This document shows positions 28,326 through 36,854 of a stretch of 64,000 nucleotides of DNA, in pieces (the stretch's first letter is position 1; each line of letters begins with the position of its first letter). A model generated the notes under the pieces. The model saw only the letters and a list, made by a program, of their open reading frames with translations, did not search any database and was not told the origin of the DNA. Source of the stretch: Streptomyces agglomeratus (lineage in GTDB: Bacteria > Actinomycetota > Actinomycetes > Streptomycetales > Streptomycetaceae); assembly GCF_001746415.1 (NCBI RefSeq), contig NZ_MEHJ01000001.1, positions 3,803,001-3,867,000 on the forward strand. Reading direction: 5' to 3'. The position numbers and the translations under genes are program-made.

Positions 28326-28526
28326 TCAGTCGCCGCCGCCACCGCCGCCGCAGCCTCCGCCACCCCCGCAGGAGGAACCGCCGCCGCACGAAGAACCACC
28401 GCTGTTCCACCAGCCGCCGCCACTGCTGCTGCTTGACCGCCGGCCGCCGCGCCTCCCCGCCGACGCGGTCACCCCCACGACCACCAGGACCAGCACCACC
28501 AGCAGGCCCAGTACCAGAAACTCCAC
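28326..28526 (-). CDS. Small membrane protein with Cys/Gly/Ser-rich tail
   Basis: A GTG at 28526 gives a 66-residue protein: one membrane helix (FLVLGLLVVLVLVVVGVTAS) right at the start, a short basic stretch, then a tail of Gly, Ser and Cys (SSCGGGSSCGGGGGCGGGGG) ending in Asp. A GTG nine bases further upstream is an alternative; GGAAGG lies before both. Such Cys-Gly tails occur at the end of some membrane proteins in actinobacteria, possibly for metal binding or lipidation. I cannot name the function. Confidence 0.6.
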   Translation of the reverse strand: MEFLVLGLLVVLVLVVVGVTASAGRRGGRRSSSSSGGGWWNSGGSSCGGGSSCGGGGGCGGGGGGD

Positions 28527-28653
28527 GGCCCTCACCGCCTTCCGTTCCCCCGAAGCGAGGAGCTCGCTTCCTGTGTGACGGGGAAATGCCCTCGGCCGCC
28601 GGAAGGCAAAGCAGACTTGAGCAACTCCAGAGGTTCGGCCCAGGATGGCCGCC

Positions 28654-29868
28654 ATGACGACGCCGACAGACCACGACGCACGCGGCCGGGGCCACGGCTC
28701 CCGCCCTCTCCTCAACCGCAGGCTGGCGGAGTTCGGGACGACGATCTTCGCGGAGATGTCGGCCCTGGCCCTGAGCACCGGCTCCATCAACCTCGGCCAG
28801 GGCTTCCCCGACACCGACGGCCCCGAGGAGGTCAGGGAAGCGGCGGTCCGCGCCTTGCGCGACGGCCTCGGCAACCAGTACCCGCCCGGCCAGGGCGTCC
28901 CCGAACTGCGCACCGCGATCGCCCTCCACCAGCAGCGCCGCTACGGCCTGTCCCACGACCCCGACACCGAGGTGCTGGTCACCGCCGGGGCCACCGAGGC
29001 GATCGCCGCGTCACTGCTGGCGCTGGTGGAGCCCGGCGACGAGGTCGTCGCCCTGGAGCCGTACTACGACTCGTACGCCGCGTGCATCGCGATGGCGGGC
29101 GGCACGCGTGTCCCGGTGACGCTGCGCCCCCACGGGGGCCGGTACGTACTCGACCTCGACGAGCTGCGTGCCGCCGTCACCCCGCGCACGCGCCTCATCC
29201 TGCTCAACACCCCGCACAACCCCACCGGCACCGTCCTGACCCGCGAGGAGCTGACGGAGATCGCCGCCCTGGCGGTCGAGCGCGACCTCCTCGTCGTCAC
29301 CGACGAGGTGTACGAACACCTGGTCTTCGAGGGCGAGCACATCCCGCTCGCCTCCTTCCCGGGCATGCGGGACCGTACGGTCACCATCTCGTCCGCCGGG
29401 AAGACGTTCTCCTTCACCGGCTGGAAGGTCGGCTGGATCACGGCGTCCCCCGCCCTGGTGACGGCCGTACGCAGTGCGAAGCAGTATCTGACGTACGTGT
29501 CGGCCGGGCCCTTCCAGTACGCCGTCGCCGAGGCGCTGCGCCTGCCCGACGCGTACTTCACGACTCTGCGCGACGATCTGCGCGACAAGCGGGACCTGCT
29601 GTCCGCCGGACTCGCCGACGCGGGCTTCGAGGTCTACCGCCCCGCCGGCACGTACTTCGTCACCACGGACATCCGGCCGCTGGGCGGGAGCGACGGAGTC
29701 GCCTTCTGCCGCGCGCTGCCGGAGCGGTGCGGAGTGGTCGCCATCCCGAACGCGGTCTTCTACGACCACCGCGACCAGGGCTCGCCGTTCGTCCGCTTCG
29801 CGTTCTGCAAGCGGACGGAAGTGCTCCAGGAGGCGGTGGCCCGCCTGAAGGGCCTGGCAGCCGCCTAG
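28654..29868 (+). CDS. Class I/II pyridoxal-phosphate aminotransferase (DapC/kynurenine-aminotransferase-like)
   Basis: With the ATG at 28654 (MTTPTDHDARG) it has 404 residues. INLGQGFPDTDGP, NQYPPGQG, NTPHNPTGTVL, TDEVYEHL and SSAGKTFSFTGWKVGW, which carries the PLP lysine, are all intact. This subgroup includes N-succinyldiaminopimelate aminotransferase (DapC), methionine aminotransferase and kynurenine aminotransferase. The kynurenine operon is 9 kb away and not linked. A lysine-biosynthesis role is the usual database name for actinobacterial members but is not proven by context. Confidence 0.9.
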   Translation: MTTPTDHDARGRGHGSRPLLNRRLAEFGTTIFAEMSALALSTGSINLGQGFPDTDGPEEVREAAVRALRDGLGNQYPPGQGVPELRTAIALHQQRRYGLSHDPDTEVLVTAGATEAIAASLLALVEPGDEVVALEPYYDSYAACIAMAGGTRVPVTLRPHGGRYVLDLDELRAAVTPRTRLILLNTPHNPTGTVLTREELTEIAALAVERDLLVVTDEVYEHLVFEGEHIPLASFPGMRDRTVTISSAGKTFSFTGWKVGWITASPALVTAVRSAKQYLTYVSAGPFQYAVAEALRLPDAYFTTLRDDLRDKRDLLSAGLADAGFEVYRPAGTYFVTTDIRPLGGSDGVAFCRALPERCGVVAIPNAVFYDHRDQGSPFVRFAFCKRTEVLQEAVARLKGLAAA

Positions 29869-29960
29869 GCGGCCGGGGCCGCCGCCGGCCGTTCCTGGCC
29901 GTCCGCCGGCCGGGCAGGCACGTACCGGCGGTGGCGAGGGTCCTCGCGCACGCCATGACG

Positions 29961-30012
29961 AGAGCCCGGCCCGGGGCCGCGGTCGTGGTGACCGCCGCCC
30001 CGGCCGGGCTCT
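29961..30012. terminator. Bidirectional terminator between aminotransferase and YbjN gene
   Basis: A long branched-free hairpin: the outer arms AGAGCCCGGCC and GGCCGGGCTCT pair, then CGGGGC with GCCCCG, then GCGGTC with GACCGC. It lies between the convergent stops at 29868 and 30095. Confidence 0.8.
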
Positions 30013-30094
30013 GGCCGACTACGGGACGCGACCGGTGAGGCTCGCTCCGGTCGCGCCGTGAAGCGCGCCGCTCAGACCTGGCCGAGCGCGCCGC

Positions 30095-30637
30095 TCAGAC
30101 CTGGTCGCCGCCGTCGCCTTCGCCTTCGCCCTCGGCGGAGTCGACGTCCTTCTCCAGGCCGAGCTGCTCGACGAGCCACTTGTCGAACTCGATCGAGGCG
30201 CGCACCCAGCCGACCGTCGAGGACACGAAGTGCTCAAGGCTTACGCCGGTGCCGATCAGCATCTGCGCCTCACCGATGAGACGGACGGTGCCGTCGTCGT
30301 GGGTGTGGCTGTAGACCTTGGGCCACAGCGTGCGGCGGTTCCAGTCGTCGATCAGCTCGAGGAGCTGGACCTTCTCCTCGATCTGGTGCGGCCGGTCGTA
30401 GAAGGTCCGTACCGAGAAGACCTGCTGGTCGTCCTCGCCACGGAACATGAAGTACGTGCGGAATTCCTCCCACGGCGCGGCGAGGTCGCCCTCGTCGTCG
30501 ACGACGTACTTCAGCTCCATCTGCTCCAGCAGCTGCTTGACGAGGTCCTGGTCCGGGACCACCGGGCCGGCGGGGCCTTCGGGCTGCGGTTCGGGCTGGC
30601 CCCCGAAGTTCGGGATCGAGGACGGGTCGATAGACAT
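30095..30637 (-). CDS. YbjN domain-containing protein
   Basis: The 180-residue acidic cytosolic protein resembles the YbjN/type III secretion chaperone-like fold: WEEFRTYFMFRGEDDQQVFSVRTF, WNRRTLWPKVY, and FVSSTVGWVRASIEFDKWL. The ATG at 30637 has AGGAG seven bases upstream. The tail is a run of Asp, Glu and Gly. The function is not established; YbjN-type proteins have been tied to stress and motility regulation in enterobacteria. Confidence 0.85.
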   Translation of the reverse strand: MSIDPSSIPNFGGQPEPQPEGPAGPVVPDQDLVKQLLEQMELKYVVDDEGDLAAPWEEFRTYFMFRGEDDQQVFSVRTFYDRPHQIEEKVQLLELIDDWNRRTLWPKVYSHTHDDGTVRLIGEAQMLIGTGVSLEHFVSSTVGWVRASIEFDKWLVEQLGLEKDVDSAEGEGEGDGGDQV

Positions 30638-30766
30638 GTTCAATACTCCTGGGGTCTCGCGTGTGCGGTCTTCGCGTGGCTGCCTGACATCGACCCTAGT
30701 CGCGAAAGCGGGCGGCGGTCCTTCGCCCTGCGCTGAAAGCGCCGCGCCGAACCGCCGCCGTGCCGC

Positions 30767-33352
30767 TCAGCGCACCGCGCCCACCGTCAGACCGTCCTCG
30801 GACCGGTCCACCCTCACCGTGTCCCCGTCCGTGACCTCGCCGGCGAGGATCTCCTTGGCGAGCCGGTCGCCGATCGCCGTCTGGATCAGGCGGCGCAGCG
30901 GCCGGGCCCCGTACGCGGGATCGTTGCCCTTGTCCGCCAGCCAGGCCAGCGCCCCGGGGGTGACGTCGAGGGTGAGCCTGCGGTCGGCGAGGCGCTTGGC
31001 CAGCCGGCCGATCTGGAGCTCCGCGATGTGCGCCAGCTCCTCGGCGGACAGGGCCGAGAAGACGACCAGGTCGTCGAGCCGGTTGAGGAACTCCGGCTTG
31101 AACGAGGTCCGCACGAGCTCCAGGACCTGCTCCTTCTTCTCCTCCGCGCTGGTCAGCAGGTCGACCAGGTACTGGCTGCCGAGGTTCGACGTCAGGACGA
31201 GGATGGTGTTGCGGAAGTCGACCGTGCGGCCCTGCCCGTCGGTCAGCCGGCCGTCGTCGAGGACCTGGAGCAGGATGTCGAAGACCTCGGGGTGCGCCTT
31301 CTCGACCTCGTCGAGGAGTACGACGCTGTACGGGCGGCGGCGGACCGCCTCCGTGAGCTGGCCGCCCTCCTCGTAGCCGACGTAACCGGGAGGCGCGCCG
31401 ACCAGCCGCGCGACGCTGTGCTTCTCGCCGTACTCGCTCATGTCGATGCGGACCATGGCGCGCTCGTCGTCGAACAGGAAGTCCGCGAGCGCCTTGGCCA
31501 GCTCGGTCTTGCCGACACCGGTCGGGCCGAGGAAGAGGAACGAGCCGGTCGGCCGGTCGGGGTCGGCGATGCCCGCACGGGTGCGGCGTACCGCGTCCGA
31601 GACCGCGCGCACCGCCTGGTGCTGTCCGATCAGCCGCTTGCCGAGCTCGTCCTCCATGCGGAGCAGCTTCTGCGTCTCGCCCTCCAGCAGGCGCCCGGCG
31701 GGGATGCCGGTCCAGGAGCCCACCACGTCGGCGATGTCGTCGGGTCCGACCTCCTCCTTGACCATGGTGTCGGTACGGGCCTCCGCCTCGGCGGCCGCGG
31801 CCTCCTCCAGCTCGCGCTCGAGGCCGGGGATCTCGCCGTACAGCAGCTTGGAGGCGGTGTCGAAGTCGCCGTCGCGCTGGGCGCGCTCGGCCTGGCCGCG
31901 CAGGTCGTCGAGCCGCTCCTTCAGCTCACCGACGCGGTTGAGGCCCTCCTTCTCCTTCTCCCAGCGGGCGTTGAGGCCGCGCAGCTCCTCCTCCTTGTCG
32001 GCGAGGTCGCGGCGGAGCTTGTCCAGCCGCTGCTTGCTCGCCGGGTCGGACTCGTTCTTGAGCGCCAGCTCCTCCATCTTCAGCCGGTCGACGGCGCGCT
32101 GGAGTTCGTCGATCTCCAGCGGCGAGGAGTCGATCTCCATCCGCAGCCGCGACGCGGCCTCGTCGACGAGGTCGATGGCCTTGTCGGGGAGGAACCGGGA
32201 GGTGATGTACCGGTCGGACAGGGCCGCGGCCGCCACCAGCGCGGAGTCCGCGATCTGCACCTTGTGGTGGGCCTCGTACCGGCCCTTGAGTCCGCGCAGG
32301 ATCGCGATGGTGTCCTCGACGGTCGGCTCCGCGACCAGCACCTGCTGGAAGCGGCGCTCCAGGGCGGGGTCCTTCTCGATCCGCTCCCGGTACTCGTCGA
32401 GGGTCGTCGCGCCGACCATGCGCAGCTCGCCGCGGGCCAGCATCGGCTTGAGCATGTTGCCGGCGTCCATGGCGGAATCGCCGCCGGCGCCGGTGCCGAC
32501 GACGGTGTGCAGCTCGTCGATGAAGGTGATGATCTGGCCGTCGCTCTCCTTGATCTCGGAGAGGACGGTCTTCAGCCGCTCCTCGAACTCGCCGCGGTAC
32601 TTCGCGCCGGCGACCATCGCGCCGAGGTCGAGCGCGACCAGCCGCTTGTTCTTGAGCGACTCCGGCACGTCGCCCTTGACGATGCGCTGGGCGAGCCCTT
32701 CGACGACGGCCGTCTTGCCGACACCCGGCTCACCGATCAGCACGGGGTTGTTCTTCGTGCGCCGCGACAGGACCTGCACGACGCGCCGGATCTCCTGGTC
32801 CCGCCCGATGACCGGGTCGAGCTTGCCTTCGCGCGCGGCGGCCGTGAAGTCGGTGCCGAACTTCTCCAGGGCCTTGTACTGGCCCTCCGGGTCCGGTGTG
32901 GTCACCCGGCGTCCTCCCCTGATCTTCTCGAAGGTGTCCAGCAGTTTCCCGGCACTCGCGCCTTCCCCGGACAGTACGTCCCCGGCCTTGCCGCCCTTGG
33001 CGGCGATGCCGATGAGCAGGTGCTCCGTGGACAGGTATTCGTCGCCCAGCTCCTTCGCCCGCTGCGAGGCGTCGGCGATCACCGCCAGCATCTCGCGGTT
33101 CGGCTGGGGCGGCGCGACGGTGGCTCCGGTCACGCTGGGCAGTGCGGCGAGCACGCGCTCGGTTCCGGCGCGTACGGCCGCCTGGTCCGCCTCGACGGCG
33201 GCCAGCAGGTCGATGATGTTGGTGTTGTCCTCACCCGAGAGCAGGGCCAGCAGCAGATGCGCGGGCGTGAGGTCCGCATGTCCGTCCTTGACGGCGCGAC
33301 TGCTCGCCGCCTGGATGGCGTCCCGGCTCTTGTTGGTCAGCTCTGCGTCCAC
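30767..33352 (-). CDS. clpB: ATP-dependent disaggregase ClpB
   Basis: The 861-residue Hsp100 chaperone has an N domain (about 1-145), AAA-1 with Walker [11 protein letters not shown] (about 203), a coiled-coil middle domain (about 400-520) rich in Glu, Lys and Arg, and AAA-2 with Walker [11 protein letters not shown] (about 605). It pulls aggregated proteins apart together with DnaK/DnaJ/GrpE. The start is a GTG with GAGGAGGAGAG upstream. A HAIR operator 65 nt upstream places it under HspR, whose gene is in this window. Confidence 0.98.
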   Translation of the reverse strand: MDAELTNKSRDAIQAASSRAVKDGHADLTPAHLLLALLSGEDNTNIIDLLAAVEADQAAVRAGTERVLAALPSVTGATVAPPQPNREMLAVIADASQRAKELGDEYLSTEHLLIGIAAKGGKAGDVLSGEGASAGKLLDTFEKIRGGRRVTTPDPEGQYKALEKFGTDFTAAAREGKLDPVIGRDQEIRRVVQVLSRRTKNNPVLIGEPGVGKTAVVEGLAQRIVKGDVPESLKNKRLVALDLGAMVAGAKYRGEFEERLKTVLSEIKESDGQIITFIDELHTVVGTGAGGDSAMDAGNMLKPMLARGELRMVGATTLDEYRERIEKDPALERRFQQVLVAEPTVEDTIAILRGLKGRYEAHHKVQIADSALVAAAALSDRYITSRFLPDKAIDLVDEAASRLRMEIDSSPLEIDELQRAVDRLKMEELALKNESDPASKQRLDKLRRDLADKEEELRGLNARWEKEKEGLNRVGELKERLDDLRGQAERAQRDGDFDTASKLLYGEIPGLERELEEAAAAEAEARTDTMVKEEVGPDDIADVVGSWTGIPAGRLLEGETQKLLRMEDELGKRLIGQHQAVRAVSDAVRRTRAGIADPDRPTGSFLFLGPTGVGKTELAKALADFLFDDERAMVRIDMSEYGEKHSVARLVGAPPGYVGYEEGGQLTEAVRRRPYSVVLLDEVEKAHPEVFDILLQVLDDGRLTDGQGRTVDFRNTILVLTSNLGSQYLVDLLTSAEEKKEQVLELVRTSFKPEFLNRLDDLVVFSALSAEELAHIAELQIGRLAKRLADRRLTLDVTPGALAWLADKGNDPAYGARPLRRLIQTAIGDRLAKEILAGEVTDGDTVRVDRSEDGLTVGAVR

Positions 33353-33416
33353 TGCGCTCTCTCCTCCTCGGCGGGCGGTGCTTCTCGTCAGCTATGACTT
33401 ATCAAGCATACGCAAA

Positions 33417-33437
33417 GTTGAGTCTATTCCACTCAAG
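33417..33437 (-). promoter_or_regulatory. HAIR operator (HspR-binding site) of clpB
   Basis: GTTGAGT, seven bases, then ACTCAAG (plus-strand reading) matches the HAIR consensus CTTGAGT-N7-ACTCAAG at 13 of 14 positions. On the minus strand it precedes a likely promoter (TAGACT-N17-GATAAG) and the clpB start at 33352. HspR with DnaK as co-repressor would silence clpB until heat shock. Confidence 0.85.
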
Positions 33438-33469
33438 GCGGGAAGCGGTAGCCGGACTACGCTGGCGCC

Positions 33470-33907
33470 ATGGCCAATGACCTCGACGTACGGAATCCAA
33501 GCCCCGAGTACCTCGCCTTCTGGCGCGAGTACCACCTGTGCACCCTCACAACCCCGCGCCCGGACGACACGCCGCACGTCGTGCCGGTCGGCGTGACGTA
33601 CGACCCCGAAGCGGGGCTCGCCCGCGTCATCACCAACAAGGGCAGTACGAAGGTCGCCAACGTGCTGGCCGCCGGACCGGAGGGCGCGCGGGTCGCCGTC
33701 TGCCAGGTGAAGGGCGGCTACTGGGCGACGCTGGAAGGGCGCGCGGTCGTCCGTACGGAACCGGAGCTGATCGCGGAGGCGGTACGCCGCTACGCCGAGC
33801 GGTACGAGCGCACACCGGCGCCGAACCCGGACCGCGTGCTGATCGAGATCACCCTGGACCGGGCGATGGGCCGCGCCCCGGCCGCCACGACGGCCATGAC
33901 GGCCTGA
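33470..33907 (+). CDS. PPOX/flavin-binding split-barrel protein (pyridoxamine 5-phosphate oxidase family)
   Basis: The 145-residue protein has the FMN/F420-binding split-barrel fold: [31 protein letters not shown], then [15 protein letters not shown] and [13 protein letters not shown]. It resembles small mycobacterial F420/FMN-dependent oxidoreductases (Rv1155-type). It starts just past the clpB control region, divergent to clpB. The cofactor choice cannot be settled from sequence. Confidence 0.88.
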   Translation: MANDLDVRNPSPEYLAFWREYHLCTLTTPRPDDTPHVVPVGVTYDPEAGLARVITNKGSTKVANVLAAGPEGARVAVCQVKGGYWATLEGRAVVRTEPELIAEAVRRYAERYERTPAPNPDRVLIEITLDRAMGRAPAATTAMTA

Positions 33908-33977
33908 TCGCGCGCCGCGTCGGGCCGTCCGGTCGGAGCCGCATCAGGGCCGTCCGATCCGAATCCGGGCAGCACAA

Positions 33978-34011
33978 CGGCGCCATCGTGTTCAGGTCCA
34001 CGATGGCGCCG
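33978..34011. terminator. Bidirectional terminator
   Basis: A perfect 13-bp stem (CGGCGCCATCGTG and complement, 33978-33990 with 33999-34011) and 8-nt loop lies between the convergent PPOX gene and the Rieske-like gene. Confidence 0.8.
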
Positions 34012-34058
34012 CTGTGTGGGGGAGCGCCTGGGCGATTGGGAACGACGGGGGAATCGCG

Positions 34059-34379
34059 TCAGGCGCTGCGGGGGGTGGCGGTGCTGGTTTCCGGTTCGAT
34101 CAGTTGGTGGTCGCGCTGATCGAGATTGACGAACACCATGCCGTAGCGCACGGCACAGCGAACGGGTTTCGGGGCGCCCCGGGGCTTGCGGAGGCACCGG
34201 TAGGCACGGACGTCCTCATCCTCTTCGCGAGCCACCAGGATCGGCTCGCCGAACAGGGTGACCATCACCGAGTCGCCACGGTGGGGGATGGCCGTGACCA
34301 GGTCGATGAAGTGCCAGCCCGAGCGGTAGGCGGTGGCCATTTCGCGCCTGAAGGTGCGGTCGTCCGGTGGAACGGTCAT
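34059..34379 (-). CDS. Small Rieske-like protein lacking the 2Fe-2S ligands
   Basis: The 106-residue protein follows the edges of a ring-hydroxylating-oxygenase Rieske domain: GWHFIDLVTAIPHRGDSVMV, then LFGEPILVAREEDEDVRAY, and the post-Rieske signature VRYGMVFVNLD. Where the cluster loops CxH and CxxH should be it reads RCLRKPRGAPKPVRCAV, with two cysteines but no ligand histidines and fewer residues. It probably cannot hold the cluster. Its ATG overlaps the stop of the upstream repeat-peptide gene (ATGA), so the two are translationally coupled. Function unknown; scaffold or partner of the peptide is a guess. Confidence 0.65.
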   Translation of the reverse strand: MTVPPDDRTFRREMATAYRSGWHFIDLVTAIPHRGDSVMVTLFGEPILVAREEDEDVRAYRCLRKPRGAPKPVRCAVRYGMVFVNLDQRDHQLIEPETSTATPRSA

Positions 34380-34570
34380 GCGTCTGCGTGGGCCGGCGCG
34401 ACGCCCCAGCTGATGTCACCGGGCGCGGACGCCGCCTCGGTGCCCCAGCTGATGTCACCGGGCGCGGATGCCTCGGTGTTCCAGCTGATGTCATCGCCGC
34501 CCAGCGCGCCATAGGCCAAGGCCGCGACAAAAGTAGCGGCAAGCACCGAGCGAAGCATTCGCTTATACAT
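34376..34570 (-). CDS. Small exported peptide with three DISW repeats
   Basis: The ATG at 34570 (MYKRMLRS) follows a GAGGAC and gives 64 residues. A short basic start and hydrophobic core (VLAATFVAALAYGALG) form a signal peptide. The remaining 40 residues contain GDDISWNTEASAP, GDISWGTEAASAP and GDISWGVAPAHADA, three near-identical units. I do not recognise the family. Repeated short modules after a signal, coupling to a modified Rieske-like gene, and divergent sensor-type regulators are suggestive of a secreted signal or a processed peptide. That is inference; no maturase or peptidase gene is adjacent. Confidence 0.65.
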   Translation of the reverse strand: MYKRMLRSVLAATFVAALAYGALGGDDISWNTEASAPGDISWGTEAASAPGDISWGVAPAHADA

Positions 34571-34662
34571 AGTCGGCTTCGTCCTCACTTGTGGATTCAT
34601 CTTCCCCGCCATACGACGATGTCTCACCTGAGCACTCGAACACCACCGGGTCGATGCATCAT

Positions 34663-34682
34663 GTTCCTGCATGTTCAGGAAC
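34663..34682. promoter_or_regulatory. Inverted repeat in the divergent promoter region
   Basis: GTTCCTG and CAGGAAC are separated by CATGTT (34663-34669, 34676-34682). It sits 16 nt before the first regulator start and about 93 nt upstream of the divergent peptide start. CATGTTC is also directly repeated here. It is a candidate operator for the twin regulators. Confidence 0.45.
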
Positions 34683-34697
34683 CTGGGGGGTGGAGGA

Positions 34698-35681
34698 ATG
34701 ACCACAAGTAACACGAAACAGGCACATCCTCATGGGATCACCGAACTGTGCGACGAGGGGAGGCGCCTTTACGCCAGCGCACTGCGCTCCGGACGCATAG
34801 CCCGCGCCGAAGTGGAGCCGGCGCCCTGCCTGATGGACTTCGCGCTCCTGCACCCCGACCCGGACGACGCCGACTGGCTTCGGCCTGTTCCGCCGTCCGC
34901 CGCACTGGCCCAGCGTCTCCATCCGATCGAGCGGGAGATCCAGGAGCGGAGGCGGCACTCGGTCGAACTGGCCGAGTCTTTCGAGCCTTTCATGGACATC
35001 AGCGCCCAGGACCCGCCGACCACCCACGCGATCACGGTCCTGGAGGGCGTCAACCGGATCAACGCCGCACTCGACCTCGCCACCGCCGAGTGCCACACCG
35101 AGGTCCTCACCGTCCAGCCCGGCGGCGGCCGGAGCGAGGACCGTCTGAGCGAAGGGCTGGAACGCGGCCTGTCCGTGGTCGACCGCGGTGTCAGCATGCG
35201 CACCCTCTACCAGCACACCGTCCGGCACAGCCAGGGCACATTCGCCTATGCGGAGCGTCTTGCCGAGGGCAAGGTGGAGATCCGTACGCTCGAAGAGCTC
35301 ATCGAGCGCCTGATCATCTTCGACCGGACGGTCGCCTTCATCCCCGCCCGCGACGACCGCCAGGTAGCCCTGGAGCTCCGCCACCCCGGACTGGTCGAGT
35401 ACCTGGTCAAGGTCTTCGAACAGCTCTGGAGCCGCGCGGCCCCTCTGCTGGAGGAAGTGCAGTACGACCCGGTCCCCAAGGGGATCAGCGGCGTTCAGCG
35501 GTCCATCGCCCAACTGCTCGTCGAGGGACACGTCGACGACTCCATCGCCCGCCGTCTCGGCATGAACGTACGGACCTGCCGGGCGCACATCGCCAAACTG
35601 AACACGGCGCTCGGCAGCGGCAGCCGGGCGCAGCTTGGGTACCTCATCGCCCAGTCCGGCATCCTCGATCAGGATCACTGA
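34698..35681 (+). CDS. TrmB-like/LuxR-type transcriptional regulator (paralog 1)
   Basis: The 327-residue protein starts at the ATG at 34698 behind GGGGGG. An N-terminal helical part (LYASALRSGRIARAEVEPAP, DWLRPVPPSAALAQRL) leads to a TrmB-type phospholipase-D-like sensing domain (about 105-250: ITVLEGVNRINAALDLA, RGVSMRTLYQH, LIIFDRTVAFIP). A LuxR helix-turn-helix follows at about 262-325 (VQRSIAQLLVEGHVDDSIAR, NVRTCRAHIAKL). It lacks a receiver domain, so it would bind a ligand directly. It is followed 77 nt later by a paralog. Confidence 0.85.
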   Translation: MTTSNTKQAHPHGITELCDEGRRLYASALRSGRIARAEVEPAPCLMDFALLHPDPDDADWLRPVPPSAALAQRLHPIEREIQERRRHSVELAESFEPFMDISAQDPPTTHAITVLEGVNRINAALDLATAECHTEVLTVQPGGGRSEDRLSEGLERGLSVVDRGVSMRTLYQHTVRHSQGTFAYAERLAEGKVEIRTLEELIERLIIFDRTVAFIPARDDRQVALELRHPGLVEYLVKVFEQLWSRAAPLLEEVQYDPVPKGISGVQRSIAQLLVEGHVDDSIARRLGMNVRTCRAHIAKLNTALGSGSRAQLGYLIAQSGILDQDH

Positions 35682-35758
35682 CCACGCCAACACTCCTCGT
35701 CTGGCTACGATTTCGCCACCGTCATCTTGTTGCACTGCAAAAAGCGGGGGGATTCCAG

Positions 35759-36769
35759 ATGGGCGAAGACACGGACATACCGGCGCATCCGCACGGCCCC
35801 CGGGAGCTGTGCGAGCCGGCCGTCCAGCTCTACACCGAGGCACTCCGCAAGGGCCGGATCGCCCGCTCCGACCTGACGCCCGCTCCGTGCCTCATCGACA
35901 TGGCTCTGGTCCGCCCCGACCCACAGGACGCCGCGTGGCTGCAACCCGTGCCGCCGTCCGCCGCGCTGGCGCACCTGCTCCAGCCGATCACGCGGGAGAT
36001 CCACGAACGCGTACGGCTCACGACCGCGCTGACCGAGACGCTCACGCCGCTGACGGCCGTGGCCAGCGACGACCCCAACCTCGCCATCACCGTGCTCGAA
36101 GGAATGCCGCTGATCCAATCCGCCCTCGCCCAGGCGACCAGCGCCGCCACAAGGGAGTTCCTGACGCTTCAGCCGGGCAGCACACGGTCGCCCCAAGTGC
36201 TGGGGCCGGCACTGCGCCAGGCCCTGTCGGCCATCGAACGGGGGATCAGCATCCGGCACATCTACCAGCATTCGGCGCGCTACAGCCCGCACGTCAGGGA
36301 CTACCTGGAGCACTTCACCCCCGGCCAGGTGCAGGTGCGCACGATGGAACAGACATGCGACCGTCTCATCATCCTCGACCGTGAGGTCGCGTTCATCCCC
36401 GCCACCCGCCAGCGCGACGTCGCCCTCGAAATCCGGCACCCCGCCCTCGTCACCTACTTCGTACAGGTCTACGAAGTGCTGTGGGCGCAGGCCACCCCCA
36501 TTGCCGAGCTCCTGCCCCTGGTGTCCCCGGACACCCCCGTCACCGCCGTGCAGCGCGGCATCGCGCGCCTGCTCGTCGAGGGGAACACCGACGAGGTCGT
36601 CGCCCGCAGGATGGGCATCAGCGTACGGACCTGCCGCTCCCACATCGCCAAGCTCACCCAGGCGCTCAACGCCTCCGGCCGCACCCACCTCGGGGCGCTC
36701 CTCGTCCAGTCCGGCATCGTCGACACCCCTGGTCCCGCGCTGCCGCAACTTGGCTCGAAGAACCAGTAG
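35759..36769 (+). CDS. TrmB-like/LuxR-type transcriptional regulator (paralog 2)
   Basis: The 336-residue protein matches paralog 1 along its length (HPHGPRELCEPAVQLYTEAL, PAPCLIDMALVRPDP, WLQPVPPSAALA) and ends in a LuxR helix-turn-helix (VQRGIARLLVEGNTDEVVAR, SVRTCRSHIAKL). A GGGGGG box seven bases upstream sets the start at 35759. The tandem pair arose by duplication and diverged. Two related sensors next to a repeat-peptide gene suggest that they read the same or related ligands, possibly as a heterodimer. This is inference. Confidence 0.85.
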   Translation: MGEDTDIPAHPHGPRELCEPAVQLYTEALRKGRIARSDLTPAPCLIDMALVRPDPQDAAWLQPVPPSAALAHLLQPITREIHERVRLTTALTETLTPLTAVASDDPNLAITVLEGMPLIQSALAQATSAATREFLTLQPGSTRSPQVLGPALRQALSAIERGISIRHIYQHSARYSPHVRDYLEHFTPGQVQVRTMEQTCDRLIILDREVAFIPATRQRDVALEIRHPALVTYFVQVYEVLWAQATPIAELLPLVSPDTPVTAVQRGIARLLVEGNTDEVVARRMGISVRTCRSHIAKLTQALNASGRTHLGALLVQSGIVDTPGPALPQLGSKNQ

Positions 36770-36854
36770 TTACGCACCACCACCACCGGTACAGTCAGCG
36801 TCCTTCCCCCCACGTCTGTGACTCCTCTTCCTCGACAGAAAGAGCTGCCCAGCC

